Virus record (IMG/VR): IMGVR_UViG_3300030116_001362
Span: 1 to 32,967 of that record
Direction: 5' to 3' (one strand)
Length of the DNA stretch: 32,967 bases
Origin: a virus
Positions 15,923-25,800 of the stretch are shown one piece after another. A program made the position numbers and the translations under genes. The notes beneath the pieces are model-generated. The model was not told the origin of the DNA and did not search any database. It saw only the letters and a list, made by a program, of their open reading frames with translations. The stretch's first letter is position 1, and every line of letters begins with the position of its first letter.

Positions 15923-16287
15923 ATCATAATGAGTTTCAACACATTGCAGAAGAGTTATTCGGAAAGGCTGTATGGGTGGCTTTTGCATACTTGGGCGTAT
16001 CTATCTTTAAGGGACTCATACTTAATGTCTACGAAGGGCTTATGGTTTTTATTGGGAATGATTTTAATCAAGATGACGTTGTATATTTGGGCCCAGAAGA
16101 ACGGCCTGCTCGCATTGTTCGCATGGGAATTAGAAAAACGGTTTTCTATATGAAGGATGGAGACGGCAGGTGGACAATCAAAATGGCAGTTCCTAACGAG
16201 GCCTTGAAGACAATGGTCATTAAAAAAGAGTTACCGAAAAATGGTGGTAAGTTTCATAGCATAACAGGACAGGAAGATGGAAAATAA
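15919..16287 (+). CDS. Minimal MscS-like channel module (pore helix plus beta domain)
   Basis: 122 aa from ATG 15919 (an upstream TTG at 15898 is also in frame). Residues about 15-46 form a helix with the character of the MscS pore helix TM3 (FKGLILNVYEGLMVFIG). Residues about 47-105 match the MscS beta-domain order: DDVVYLG, RIVRMGIRKTVFYM, then MAVPNEALKTMVI, corresponding to the family pattern of a GD-V-like strand, a strand with IG-x-R-x-T and the IPN loop. The N-terminal TM1/TM2 paddle and the C-terminal cage domain of full MscS are absent. In MscS, TM3 lines a heptameric pore. Position in the lysis-like cluster suggests a pore with a holin-like or osmotic role, which is inference. Confidence 0.7.
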   Translation: MNHNEFQHIAEELFGKAVWVAFAYLGVSIFKGLILNVYEGLMVFIGNDFNQDDVVYLGPEERPARIVRMGIRKTVFYMKDGDGRWTIKMAVPNEALKTMVIKKELPKNGGKFHSITGQEDGK

Positions 16288-16489
16288 AGATATATATCAA
16301 TTATTAGTAAAGCATGACGAAAGATTGAAAAACATTTATTCTAGTTTAGGTAGAATTGAAAACCATTTAGACAAATTAAATGGTAAAGTAGAAAGACACG
16401 ATACAACCATCGCAAAGATGCAAGTCTGGGGTAGTATCGCCTTAGTCACTTTACCTATCGTAATCAACGCAATAATGAGGTTAATGTAA
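16277..16489 (+). CDS. XhlA-like holin accessory protein
   Basis: 70 aa. It has an N-terminal amphipathic coiled coil (DERLKNIYSSLGRIENHLDK, residues about 14-33) and a C-terminal transmembrane helix (WGSIALVTLPIVINAIMRL, about 51-69). This is the plan of XhlA/hemolysin-type proteins that cooperate with holins in phage lysis. The ribosome binding site (CAGGAAG) lies within the end of the MscS-like gene, with which it overlaps by 11 bases. Its stop overlaps the next ATG by one base. Confidence 0.7.
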   Translation: MENKDIYQLLVKHDERLKNIYSSLGRIENHLDKLNGKVERHDTTIAKMQVWGSIALVTLPIVINAIMRLM

Positions 16490-16716
16490 TGGATATTAAA
16501 TCAATGCTAGTAAAGCTTGCAGAAGAGCAAGCAGAAAAAATGCAAGAACAGGCTATGGAGCACTTAGCTTCAGATGATATGGCTGAGAAGATTGCAAGTG
16601 CTATCAACAAACGAATTGACATTCCTTTCGTATCTGAAGAAAAAGAGCAGATATTCTTTGAAAAGGTTGTTGACGTAGTAACAGATATCCTAGAAGGCGT
16701 ATTCAAAGGTAAATAG
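16489..16716 (+). CDS. Small helical protein of unknown function
   Basis: 75 aa, predicted fully helical and acidic: an N-terminal amphipathic helix (MLVKLAEEQAEKMQEQAMEH), then KIASAINKRIDIPFVSEEKE and a C-terminal helix VVDVVTDILEGVFKGK. No membrane helix is present. Genes of this kind often follow XhlA-like genes in marine phages, by my recollection. It overlaps its neighbours by one base on both sides. Function unknown. Confidence 0.65.
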   Translation: MDIKSMLVKLAEEQAEKMQEQAMEHLASDDMAEKIASAINKRIDIPFVSEEKEQIFFEKVVDVVTDILEGVFKGK

Positions 16717-19424
16717 TGCCTAAAAAACTGTACCAATTAAATGACTTTAGCGGTGGACTAAACACCGTTAAGGACATTGCTGACATTGCTGACAATGAGG
16801 TAGGTGCGGCTAGAGCTGTCATGTTCAATGTATATGGTGGCATACAGCCATTCTACAGCATGACAGATGCTACAAACAATAAGGTATCTGCTTATGTTAA
16901 TGATGAGATAGCTACGGTACAGCCCGGATATGGATTAGGTTATTTTGAAACAGATTATACTAGAGACCCTGTAACAGTTTCACAAACCAGCTCTATTGCA
17001 GGTGATGATGACAGTGAAGGTTCTGCTACTGGTTTCATAGCAAGAACGAATGGAGGCTCACTGAGAGAGTTGGAGTATAAGGTTAGTGGTACTCAGCAGA
17101 ATCTCGCATCTTCTTTTCCCGTTGGAACCTTGGTACACATGACTGCTAGTTCCTTTCCTGCAAATGGTATTGATAGGGCGGCTCAAGGACTTTATCGAGT
17201 AATAGATACAAATAGTAATAATATTGTTTTTGATAGAGCTATGCCTATTACTATTGAAACTCCTCCTCAAGTTTTTTGGGGGGCTACCTTAAAAGGTGTT
17301 TCCCTAGGTGATCAGGTTATATTATTAGCTAACCCTGCGGCACACGACATAGATGTTTTTTCTACAAATGCTAATAATTATACACACAATGTTATTACTT
17401 TAAGGTCTTCTGCTAGTAGTATTCCTTCAAAGGTAAAGTACTACAAGTCAGAGGAGTCTATAAGATGCTGTGATACTGCCGATACGAATGATTGCACAAT
17501 TCAATGGTACGGATGGATACAAAGAAGGCATTTTAATGGTGCTAATAATTCTGATGATAGCAATTCTTACATGAATTACTTTTCTAAAAATAACGATCTT
17601 GCTCCCCCTACAGATGGCACTGTTGCTACAACGTCTTCGTCAACTGGAGTTTTAGCAAGTTATGAAAAGAATCAAGATGATGATAGTGCAACTGCAACAT
17701 CTCTTACTGCTGGTTCTGGTTTTAATATTGCTGTTACTACAGAAACGGATGAAGATGGGCTTGTTTCAAGCGGGGGTTATGAATTTGCTCAGACATTTAT
17801 TTATGATGGCAATCAAGAATCTTTACCATATAAATACTCTGAGACTTTAACTGTTTCTGATGCGAATGATTTAAGTTCTTTGTCTTTAAATGTTGCAACT
17901 ATTGGGCCTTACGACCCTAGAATATCTGGCGGAAGAATATACATTAGAGAAATAGGGACAGATTCAGAATATATTATGTTGTTAGACATTGACCTAGGAA
18001 AGGGCTGTAGAACAAAACTTTCAGAGGATTACACGGCATGGGTTAATCCAGCACTAACCTTAACGGGAACAATATCAAGTGGTACCACCTCTGTAACTAG
18101 CACCTCAAATGACCTTGCTATACCCGGAATGTCTGTTGCAGGATCGGGTATACCACTTGGAACGACTATTAGTGCGGCAAATAATCTAGCTAATGTAATA
18201 ACCCTTTCTCAAAATGCGACAGGGAACGGAGCCGTTACCCTTACTCTTACAGGTAGTTTTTATTCATGTCCCGATAGAGATGTAGCTAATAACTTTAGAA
18301 TTTCTGAGCTTGGTTTTATCACCTACGAAGTTATCAATGGATTTAGCTCCAGTATATTTAGCAATGCCTTGGGTGATTCTGGAGAGCATTGGAAAGATGC
18401 AGTAGTTGCAAACAATAGAGTGTTTGTGTGTAATGTAACAATGAAAGATGAGGATACTGGAGACACTAAGGCTGAGGCCACATTAAGATCTTACCCGGAT
18501 AGAATCATGTACTCCATGCCCAACAGGTACGATACATTTCCATCTACCAATTTTATAGAGGCGGCTAAGGGTGATGCAGATGTGTACGTTGCAATAGAAG
18601 CTTATGCAGATAGATTGTTAGCCTACAAGAATAAAAGTTTAGACATTATCAATATAGCCGGAGATGACCGTAATTGGTTCCTAGAAGACAGTAAAAAGTA
18701 TCAGGGTGTGTTGCATCCAGAAGCAGTAAAAAGAACCCAATATGGCATAATATGGGCCAATAAACTTGGCTTGTATCTATATAACGGATCCTCTATAACC
18801 AACCTAAGAGAAAATAAAGTTAGCGACAGTGACTGGAGCGGTCATGTTGGTTCATTTACAGGAATCATATATGATGAGCAAGAGTCTATGGCCTTTGTAG
18901 TAAAGAGTCTTGACAATGATGGTGATGTATATATGTGCGATTTAAAGAAAGGCAACTTTACATTTACCAGAGATTTTGTTTTAGATACTAATGACGGGCT
19001 CACTAATTCAGTAGATACAGAAAGCAACAATACACTAATAGCTCACGATAGTGATAGCCAGATTGACATTTATCAGATACATAGAACAGTAGTAGCTAGT
19101 CAGTTCACACAGTTTACAACAAGAGCGTTGAATTTTGGAAGTATACATCAGGTAAAGAAAGTGTATGCTGTACATATTACATATAAATCAGATGTAGCAC
19201 TAACAGGCATGTTTACTTTATTAGAAGAAGATGGCACCAGTACAGCGTTGAGTGGTACCATTGGTGCATCAACATCTAACTGGGCAAAGGTAAAGCTCAC
19301 TCCATCATCGCCAGTAACGTGTAATAAAATTTCTTTAAAGTTTGAAAGTAGCACTACTGCTGTTAAAGCATACATTAATGACATTGCAATAGAACATCGA
19401 GTTCTTTACAGAAAAGGTTCTTAA
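16716..19424 (+). CDS. Tail hub / stabilisation-like structural protein
   Basis: 902 aa, GTG start overlapping the previous TAG by one base, with AAAGG upstream. The N-terminus has the tail-protein signature FSGGLNTVKDIADIADNE (about 10-27), seen in hub or DNA-plug proteins of podoviruses (P22 gp10 or T7 gp12 style). The rest is beta-rich and compatible with a beta-propeller. Residues about 445-512 form a compact domain (LTGTISSGTTSVTS ... GMSVAGSGIPLGTTISA ... LSQNATGNGAVTLTLTG) that looks inserted, because flanking sequence resumes with a different character. A 9-base tandem (GACATTGCT twice, 16773-16790) encodes the DIADIAD part of the signature. Confidence 0.72.
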   Translation: MPKKLYQLNDFSGGLNTVKDIADIADNEVGAARAVMFNVYGGIQPFYSMTDATNNKVSAYVNDEIATVQPGYGLGYFETDYTRDPVTVSQTSSIAGDDDSEGSATGFIARTNGGSLRELEYKVSGTQQNLASSFPVGTLVHMTASSFPANGIDRAAQGLYRVIDTNSNNIVFDRAMPITIETPPQVFWGATLKGVSLGDQVILLANPAAHDIDVFSTNANNYTHNVITLRSSASSIPSKVKYYKSEESIRCCDTADTNDCTIQWYGWIQRRHFNGANNSDDSNSYMNYFSKNNDLAPPTDGTVATTSSSTGVLASYEKNQDDDSATATSLTAGSGFNIAVTTETDEDGLVSSGGYEFAQTFIYDGNQESLPYKYSETLTVSDANDLSSLSLNVATIGPYDPRISGGRIYIREIGTDSEYIMLLDIDLGKGCRTKLSEDYTAWVNPALTLTGTISSGTTSVTSTSNDLAIPGMSVAGSGIPLGTTISAANNLANVITLSQNATGNGAVTLTLTGSFYSCPDRDVANNFRISELGFITYEVINGFSSSIFSNALGDSGEHWKDAVVANNRVFVCNVTMKDEDTGDTKAEATLRSYPDRIMYSMPNRYDTFPSTNFIEAAKGDADVYVAIEAYADRLLAYKNKSLDIINIAGDDRNWFLEDSKKYQGVLHPEAVKRTQYGIIWANKLGLYLYNGSSITNLRENKVSDSDWSGHVGSFTGIIYDEQESMAFVVKSLDNDGDVYMCDLKKGNFTFTRDFVLDTNDGLTNSVDTESNNTLIAHDSDSQIDIYQIHRTVVASQFTQFTTRALNFGSIHQVKKVYAVHITYKSDVALTGMFTLLEEDGTSTALSGTIGASTSNWAKVKLTPSSPVTCNKISLKFESSTTAVKAYINDIAIEHRVLYRKGS

Positions 19425-20104
19425 TGGATAGAGCTACTCGATTCATTGCCAACAGGAAACAGGATAAGATTAGAGTCGTAAGAGAACAGCCTTCTATTCA
19501 ATCTATGAGAGAAGGTGAAGAGGTTCTATACTTTAGAAATCGTGGAACCCTTACAAGGTACAGAAAAGAACGTGGTAAGCTGTGGACTTCTGATATGCAC
19601 GGTGGTCGCAATAAACAGGAAGAGGGTACATTTACTGCATCAAGATTAGAATACAAATCATCATTTGTAGACTATAGAATGTTTTCCCACAATTTTACAG
19701 ATGACTTACCCGGAACAAAGATATATATACCTTGGCAGGGAACAGGAGAGCAGACATCAGTTCCAGAATCTAGGGCATCTTTCTTGGCTCCCTTTGACAT
19801 GACCTGTCACAAAATTATGATTAAGATACCAGAGATCGCTACTGCGGCTACTGACATTGTATTTACTATTGAAAAGACAGCAGAGGGAGACCTTGCACCC
19901 AGTACCGTTTGCACATTTGACTTTACCGATAGTTTTGTAGATGATTCGGTTGTTACTATTAATAGGTCTGACTGGAGTGCTGATCCAACAGTGCCTGCTA
20001 AATCTATAATCTATATAGGAATGAATCCAGATAATGCTAACATTACAGATGCAGAGAGAGAGTTTATAATAACGTCAGTATGGAAGACAATCGTAACAAT
20101 ATAA
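19424..20104 (+). CDS. Putative tail protein with jelly-roll-like domain
   Basis: 226 aa. Residues about 30-60 have a motif common near phage fibre attachment regions (MREGEEVLYFRNRGTLTRYR, then KLWTSDM). The rest is predicted beta with a compact sandwich (about 85-226: FMAP-like ASFLAPFDMTCHKIMIKIPE, TDIVFTIEKTAEGD, AKSIIYIGMNPDNAN). It follows the hub-like gene with a one-base overlap. A tail-spike collar or small fibre is likely; receptor or glycan binding is not shown. Confidence 0.62.
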   Translation: MDRATRFIANRKQDKIRVVREQPSIQSMREGEEVLYFRNRGTLTRYRKERGKLWTSDMHGGRNKQEEGTFTASRLEYKSSFVDYRMFSHNFTDDLPGTKIYIPWQGTGEQTSVPESRASFLAPFDMTCHKIMIKIPEIATAATDIVFTIEKTAEGDLAPSTVCTFDFTDSFVDDSVVTINRSDWSADPTVPAKSIIYIGMNPDNANITDAEREFIITSVWKTIVTI

Positions 20105-20151
20105 TCTTTATATTATGATAAAAGTTTTATTAAATTCAAAGGAATCACACC

Positions 20152-21855
20152 ATGCATAACAGCTTCGACAAATCAAAAGGTTATATGCCAGTTCCTTCTG
20201 GCCCAAACATGACTGGTTTTGATATGGGCAAAACATCCAGTCTAATGGAGATGATGCAGACTGGTGGACAGACTACTAGAGGTGGAGCCTTACTGGCCCG
20301 TGCATTACAAATGCAGAGTGATCAAAGAAGGCTAGAAGAGGCACAAAGAGCAGAGGCTAAAAGGCAAAAAAGAGGTGGTCTGTTTGGTAGTATTGGTGGC
20401 TTGGCTGGAGGTCTTTTAGGTGCGGCGTTAGCACCAGTTACGGGGGGTGCGAGTTTAGCATTAGCGGCCGGTCTTGGAACTGCTTTAGGAAAAAGAGCTG
20501 GTGAAGGATTGGGTGCCGGTAAGTCTAGGAGTGTTGATAGGTCTGGAACCGTATTTGGACAACAATCATTTAGGGATGTAGAAAAAGCAAGTCGTGATTA
20601 TACAAGAGGTATGGGTGAAAGAGCTTTACTTTCAGGATTGCAAGCGGCGGCTACGGCGGGTTTTTCTCCGGGTGGAGGTATATATGGCAAGGTTGCAGGG
20701 AGGTTAAACCCTTCATCAATATCGTCCCTTACTGAATTTTCATCTGGTGTTGCCCCTACGGCATCAGGTTCTGTTATACCTGCTAGTGCCGATGCAGAGA
20801 TGTTAGGAGATGTAGTAGTTCCAGAATTTGATACTTCCTTAACAGATGTTTCAGATATGGTTCTACAGCCAACGGAAGATGCATATCAAGCAAGTTTGGC
20901 AAATGCTCTGTCGCTAGGTGAAGATAATACATTATTGGATGCGGCTCGCACAGCTCAAGCGGCACAGGCTACCGCAGAAGAGGCAAGTAGGTCAGCGGGT
21001 TCTCTAATAGGATATTTAGAAAGACAAGAATTAGGCCCACTTGCAGATTCACTTAGAATGGCCCCTGCTCCAAGCATGGATCCGTCATTAACTGAGGTTG
21101 TTAGTCCTTACTTTAATTTACCAATGTCTCCAAATAGAGCTCCTTCTATGAATACTCCTAGTGATGCTAGTTTTATAGCTTCTTACTTAAATAGACTTCC
21201 TAGATTTGAAGATGGTGGTCTTATTGGCTATAATATGGGTGGAAGTACTTCAGGAGGAGAAGGTGACGATGATACAGCAGAACAAACTGGAACCGGGATC
21301 GTATATACTGATCCTGATGTTGATACAGGAGCAGGTGACGATGATACAGGAGTACAAACTGGTACCGGTACCAGTTCCACGAACGTACCTTTCATCGGAA
21401 GCTCTTTAACGGCAGAGGGGATTTTAGAACAGCAAGGCTTAGAGGCAACGCCTGAGCAGTTAGCATTATTTCAAAGGTTTGATCCTACTGGAATACAAAG
21501 TGCCACACAGGCTACTGGTGAAAGTCTTCTTGGTATGACTGGAGGGCAGGGACTGGCGAGTGTTGGTGGTGGTTTTGGATCACAACAAATAGCAGTATCT
21601 CAAGCGGTAGGGCAAGCTCAACAGTCTCTTGAAGGACAAATAGAAGCAGAGCAAAGAGGATTTGAGTCACAAACCTTGGGAACTGCGGCAGACATTCTTG
21701 CAGGTGGTGGAGAATTTTCAGTAGCTGAATCTGTTCCTATGCAACCTCCAACTAGCCCGCCATCATCTCCTCTCGCTAATCATACATGGATTCAAACCGG
21801 CCCAGATGGCAGAACATATCTTTGGACTGGTAGTCAGTGGGTACCTAGGGGATAA
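20152..21855 (+). CDS. Internal virion / ejection protein candidate with glycine-rich hydrophobic segment
   Basis: 567 aa. A Lys/Arg/Glu helix (about 55-73) leads into a long Gly/Ala-rich hydrophobic stretch (about 75-122: GGLFGSIGGLAGGLLGAALA ... LALAAGLGTALG), the sort found in membrane-active ejection proteins. A RFEDGGLIGYNMGG motif at 351-364 matches the dispersed GG motifs of the protein at 243-1970. Next come an Asp/Thr/Gly repeat (about 370-407) and an Ala/Gln-rich helix (about 475-515). The C-terminus has an HTWIQTGPDGRTYLWTGSQW segment. AAAGGA precedes the ATG. Ejection through the envelope is an inference from composition and from the two large proteins that follow. Confidence 0.65.
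   Translation: MHNSFDKSKGYMPVPSGPNMTGFDMGKTSSLMEMMQTGGQTTRGGALLARALQMQSDQRRLEEAQRAEAKRQKRGGLFGSIGGLAGGLLGAALAPVTGGASLALAAGLGTALGKRAGEGLGAGKSRSVDRSGTVFGQQSFRDVEKASRDYTRGMGERALLSGLQAAATAGFSPGGGIYGKVAGRLNPSSISSLTEFSSGVAPTASGSVIPASADAEMLGDVVVPEFDTSLTDVSDMVLQPTEDAYQASLANALSLGEDNTLLDAARTAQAAQATAEEASRSAGSLIGYLERQELGPLADSLRMAPAPSMDPSLTEVVSPYFNLPMSPNRAPSMNTPSDASFIASYLNRLPRFEDGGLIGYNMGGSTSGGEGDDDTAEQTGTGIVYTDPDVDTGAGDDDTGVQTGTGTSSTNVPFIGSSLTAEGILEQQGLEATPEQLALFQRFDPTGIQSATQATGESLLGMTGGQGLASVGGGFGSQQIAVSQAVGQAQQSLEGQIEAEQRGFESQTLGTAADILAGGGEFSVAESVPMQPPTSPPSSPLANHTWIQTGPDGRTYLWTGSQWVPRG
21262..21368 (+). repeat. Two 35-nt direct repeats, period 72 nt, with an adjacent 18-nt palindrome
   Basis: Units 21262-21296 and 21334-21368 begin GGTGACGATGATACAG and differ at three of 35 positions. 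They encode GDDDTAEQTGTG and GDDDTGVQTGTG. The second unit runs into ACTGGTACCGGTACCAGT (21358-21375), a perfect 18-base palindrome. In-frame duplication within the ejection-protein gene is the simplest explanation. Confidence 0.85.
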
Positions 21856-21857
21856 CA

Positions 21858-22826
21858 ATGGCTAACGGCCCTAGAAGTATATATAGCAGAAGACAGCGTT
21901 TGGGCCCTGCCCGATACGATAATCCTCTTGCAGACTTTTTAGACAGGTTGCCTGATTATTTTAATCAGTATCAGCAAAATCAATTAGTGCTTGAAAGACA
22001 AAAGCTACAAACTAAAAGATATGAGGATGCACAGAAACAGCAAGAATTTACAAATGAATTAAACTTGATTAAGCTTTTGCCTGAAGAAGCTCAAGCTGAT
22101 GCATTTGCTACTTCTAAAATACCAAGAGTTAAGTCTGCTGGTATTCAATTACAAGGAGCTAAACAAGCATTTACAGATAGATTAAATTCAATTTACACAG
22201 AAAATGTTGGAGACCCTTCTGCGATAAAAACAGGATTGGAGAATTTGCTATCAGAACCTGATATTATAAATAATTCGTCTTATGTTCAAAAAGTACAAGA
22301 CAGAATAAAAATAGAAAATCCAAAAGTTGCCAAGCAACAAGTGGATAGTTGGGCAACAGACAATCAAAACAACCCAAGGGTTAATGAAATAGTTGCTATG
22401 GCTAAGCTAGACCCAGAAAAAGCATTGGGCCTTATTGTCCCTCAGAGAACATCTATATCTACAAGTCAAAAACAGGTGTACAACCCCACCACTAAAGAAT
22501 ATGGCTATGCGACAGATGAAGAAATTGCCAAAGCAAAACAAACAGATACGACAGAAGATGATGTCATTCCAATATCTGGTGCTCCTAGAATGGGTGGAAG
22601 AGGAAGCACTATGAGCCTTACACAAGTAAACAAAGCAATTTCAGACGTGACCAAAGCCTTGAGTCCAAGACAAAGAAAGCGGGCAGGCTTACCTGCATTA
22701 ACTGAAGAACAGGAAGCTAAGCTAAAATCAAGGCTACAAGCGTTTGAGCGTGAAAGAGACAACCTTTTTAATGTAAATATTGCACCAAGGCAAAATGAAC
22801 CTATTGAAATTGAAATTGACTACTAA
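21858..22826 (+). CDS. Helical internal virion protein candidate
   Basis: 322 aa. A basic N-terminus (SIYSRRQRLGPARYDNPL) is followed by a long Gln/Lys-rich helix (DYFNQYQQNQLVLERQKLQT, about 34-53) and an all-helical body to about 190. A short Pro/Thr-rich linker and a second helical region (about 250-310, ISDVTKALSPRQRKRAGLPA) follow. No enzyme motif or membrane segment is visible. It starts two bases after the previous gene, with AGGGGA upstream, and overlaps the giant gene by one base. Its place between two candidate ejection proteins suggests an internal-core component. Confidence 0.6.
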   Translation: MANGPRSIYSRRQRLGPARYDNPLADFLDRLPDYFNQYQQNQLVLERQKLQTKRYEDAQKQQEFTNELNLIKLLPEEAQADAFATSKIPRVKSAGIQLQGAKQAFTDRLNSIYTENVGDPSAIKTGLENLLSEPDIINNSSYVQKVQDRIKIENPKVAKQQVDSWATDNQNNPRVNEIVAMAKLDPEKALGLIVPQRTSISTSQKQVYNPTTKEYGYATDEEIAKAKQTDTTEDDVIPISGAPRMGGRGSTMSLTQVNKAISDVTKALSPRQRKRAGLPALTEEQEAKLKSRLQAFERERDNLFNVNIAPRQNEPIEIEIDY

Positions 22827-25800
22827 TGCCACTAGAATCACTTCAAAAATTATATGATGGAGTAACCTCTCAGAACGTAAAAATAGGTGACTTCGACACC
22901 TTTAAAACAAAAATGCAAAACCCTGAATCTAGACGTAAGTTTTACGATCAAGTTTCTGCATTAAATATAAAGCTAGGTGAATACGAAACATTTGAAGCGA
23001 AGGTAAGTACATCTGCACCTGCTATAAACCCTCAAGATGTTTTTATTGATCCCGATGAGCCATTGATTGAAGGTGTTAATTTTAAACAAACTATATACGA
23101 CTCTGTAAAGCAACAAGAAAACAGCATTGCTAAAAACAATCCTTATGGTGTTAACCTACCTAGAAAACAAGAGAATATAGATAAAATAAGAGGCATGGGT
23201 GGAAGGGTAATGGAAGGAAGTAACACGTTGCTTGAATTTGATAGCCTTGATAACGGAATAAAAGCTGGGGAAGATATTATTGATAATATTCTTGATGTTT
23301 CTAAAAATGATCCTGCCACTTTTTATTCTAATTATTCAGGATTGCCAAAAGAAAGCCCTGAAGTAAAGTCTTTTTTACAAATATACAATCAAAAAATTAA
23401 GGGTAGCCAACCTAAAGAAGAGACCAATTTAGAAAAGGTTATAAAAGCTTTAAGTCAAAGCAAAGATAATCCACAGTATATAATGAAAGCATCTTCTTCT
23501 CCTGATCCTGTAAAAGCTTTAGTTGATAACCTTCCAAAAACTGTAATGGGGATACCTACATCTGAAATTTTAGGAGATCAAAGACAAGGCATTGCTCCAG
23601 ACGGCGTTTCTAATAAAAAAGCACAAGAAGAATTAGACAAAAGAAGAAGAGAGCTAGGTCTTCCATTTAAACCTACAGAAGAAGATTTTCAAAGACAGTA
23701 TAATAATAGGCTCTTTCTTAAAGAAGTCGCAAAGCTACAAAAAAAGGGACTGACCAAACGTGATGCCTACAGAAAGGCCTCTGTAAATATGGGTGGAACC
23801 CCTCCAAGTGTTATAGACCTTGCAATGGAGAAGTCTATTACAGGTGCGGCTTTTAGAATTGCTGGTTTAGAGCAAACAACAATGCTAGATGAATACCCCC
23901 CAAATCAACTTGAAGAAATTGTATCTGGCGTGTTTTCAATGGTTATGCCTTTAGATGCGGCCCTTTTTAAAGGTGGTGGTAGTTTAGGTAGAATAAAAAA
24001 AGTTGGTCAAGCCGCAGAGAAGTCTGCCATGTTATTGGCTAAAACTACAAAAATGCCATTAAGAACTGCTCGTGTTTACATGAAAAGCATTATTCCAAGG
24101 GTTACTGGAGGTGCAGGTGGATTTACCGCTTTTGATTCCGGCAGAAGCATTGTTGATCAAATAGAATTTACTGGAACGGTTGACCCGATTGAAGTTGCAG
24201 AGCATGCAATGAAAGGCTTTATCACTGGTGGCTCTGTTGGATTTCTTGGTGGAGCTGGTTCATTTGCTGGAAAAAAATTACAAAAAGTAGTAGGAGCCCC
24301 TGTTTCCAAGCAAGCCACAGCAAAAGAAACTTTAGGATTTGTTAGTGAGGTTTTTGGACTTGGCAAGGTTCCGGCCTTACTAGAGGGTAAAGAGGCAACC
24401 AAAGAAGATTATCTGAATGCGGCTCAAATGATAATAGGATTAAAGCTTTTAAAGCACATGGAGCCAAAAGCAGGAACCGCATTAAGAAGTAATGTTGCTA
24501 CTGAAATAGAAAGAATTGTAACAGAAACAGGAAAGCCTTTAGACGTTGTTGCAAATGAAGTAGTAGGTCGTCCTTTAAGAACGGCTATGGAACTTGCGAT
24601 GGAGGGTAAAACACCTGAAAAATCGGTTAGGCAACAGATTACAGAATATGAAGTTGTTGAGGGGACAAAAGATCCTTCACAAATGAGGCAAACAGCAGAG
24701 CAATTACGAAAACAAGGTTTAGAGTCAACTGCCGAATCTGTTGAACAAACAAGATTACAAGAAGCTTTAGTTTCTTTAAGACAAACGGCAGAAGGTAAAA
24801 GAGAAGGGGTCACAGCAGAACAATCAGAGGTTTTAGCTACTGAGCAACCAAATATATTAACGACTATTGAGTCTTTGAAGAGACAAGGTTTTTCTCAAGT
24901 AGAAGCAGAGCAAAGGGCCAAAACAGTATTAAGGGATGCCGGAGTAAAAACAGAAACAGAAGCTCCAGTAATAATAAATGAAAGAGTTCAATTAGAATCA
25001 CAGATTAAAAGACTATCAGAAAAAATGAGTGATTTTGAAAAATCTGGAACTGAACAAAGAATACTAGACAATCTTCAAATTGAAATAGATGCAAAAGTTG
25101 CAAGACTTAATGAGTTTGATGGTGTAACAGAAAGGACTATCAATGAATTATATTTTCCTGAAGAACCATTAAGGCCAAAGAAAACAGGCCCTACTTCTCG
25201 TCAAGAGCCAGTAAGTAGAGAGCGTGTAGGAGAAATTGTTAACCTTAGAAGGCAATCTTTTAAAGAAAGAACAGAGGCGTTAGAATCACAATTAAAAGAA
25301 AGGGACATAGCAGAGCAACAAAGACTTGACAAAACACTTCAAGAGAGAGATATATTTAATCGTCCCTTTGAGTCAAATCCTATGCTTGAGGTTCCTTTGC
25401 ATCCGGCAGATGCAGGCAGAAGAGCAGTGGCAGAAATACAAGCAATAGAAACGGCACCACCCACCCCTAAAACAAGACCTACTGGCCCGACAGTTAAAAA
25501 GAAAAAACTAACCGGATTAGACTCGAAAGGCAACGCTAAAGACCACGATATAAAAACTGGTGATCAGGTATATGTAAATGAATCTGGTTATCTTGGGACT
25601 GTTAAAGGATTTAAGCGTGGAAAAGATTCTAATATAGTGACCATTGAAAATGAAAGAGGAAGAGAAAATTTAACAGATAGAAACCTATTTACCCCTAAAA
25701 AGGTATATGAGGAACGAGTCAATAGAAGAAATACAAAACCGGTATCTGAGCTACAGGGTCAAAAGAGAGTACAAGGATTTTTATTGCAAAAAGAATTTTC

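Noticed and set aside
15612-15929. 105-aa hydrophobic frame in another phase of the spanin-like gene
   Set aside because: Same span as the TM plus coiled-coil frame at 15605-15922, but without a coherent domain order; the latter has an expected helix, coiled coil and basic end.
17268-17281. Run of six T and six G in the hub-like gene, possible frameshift site
   Set aside because: The codon phase (GTT TTT TGG GGG GCT) does not give a slippery X-XXY-YYZ heptamer, and the frame continues normally on both sides.
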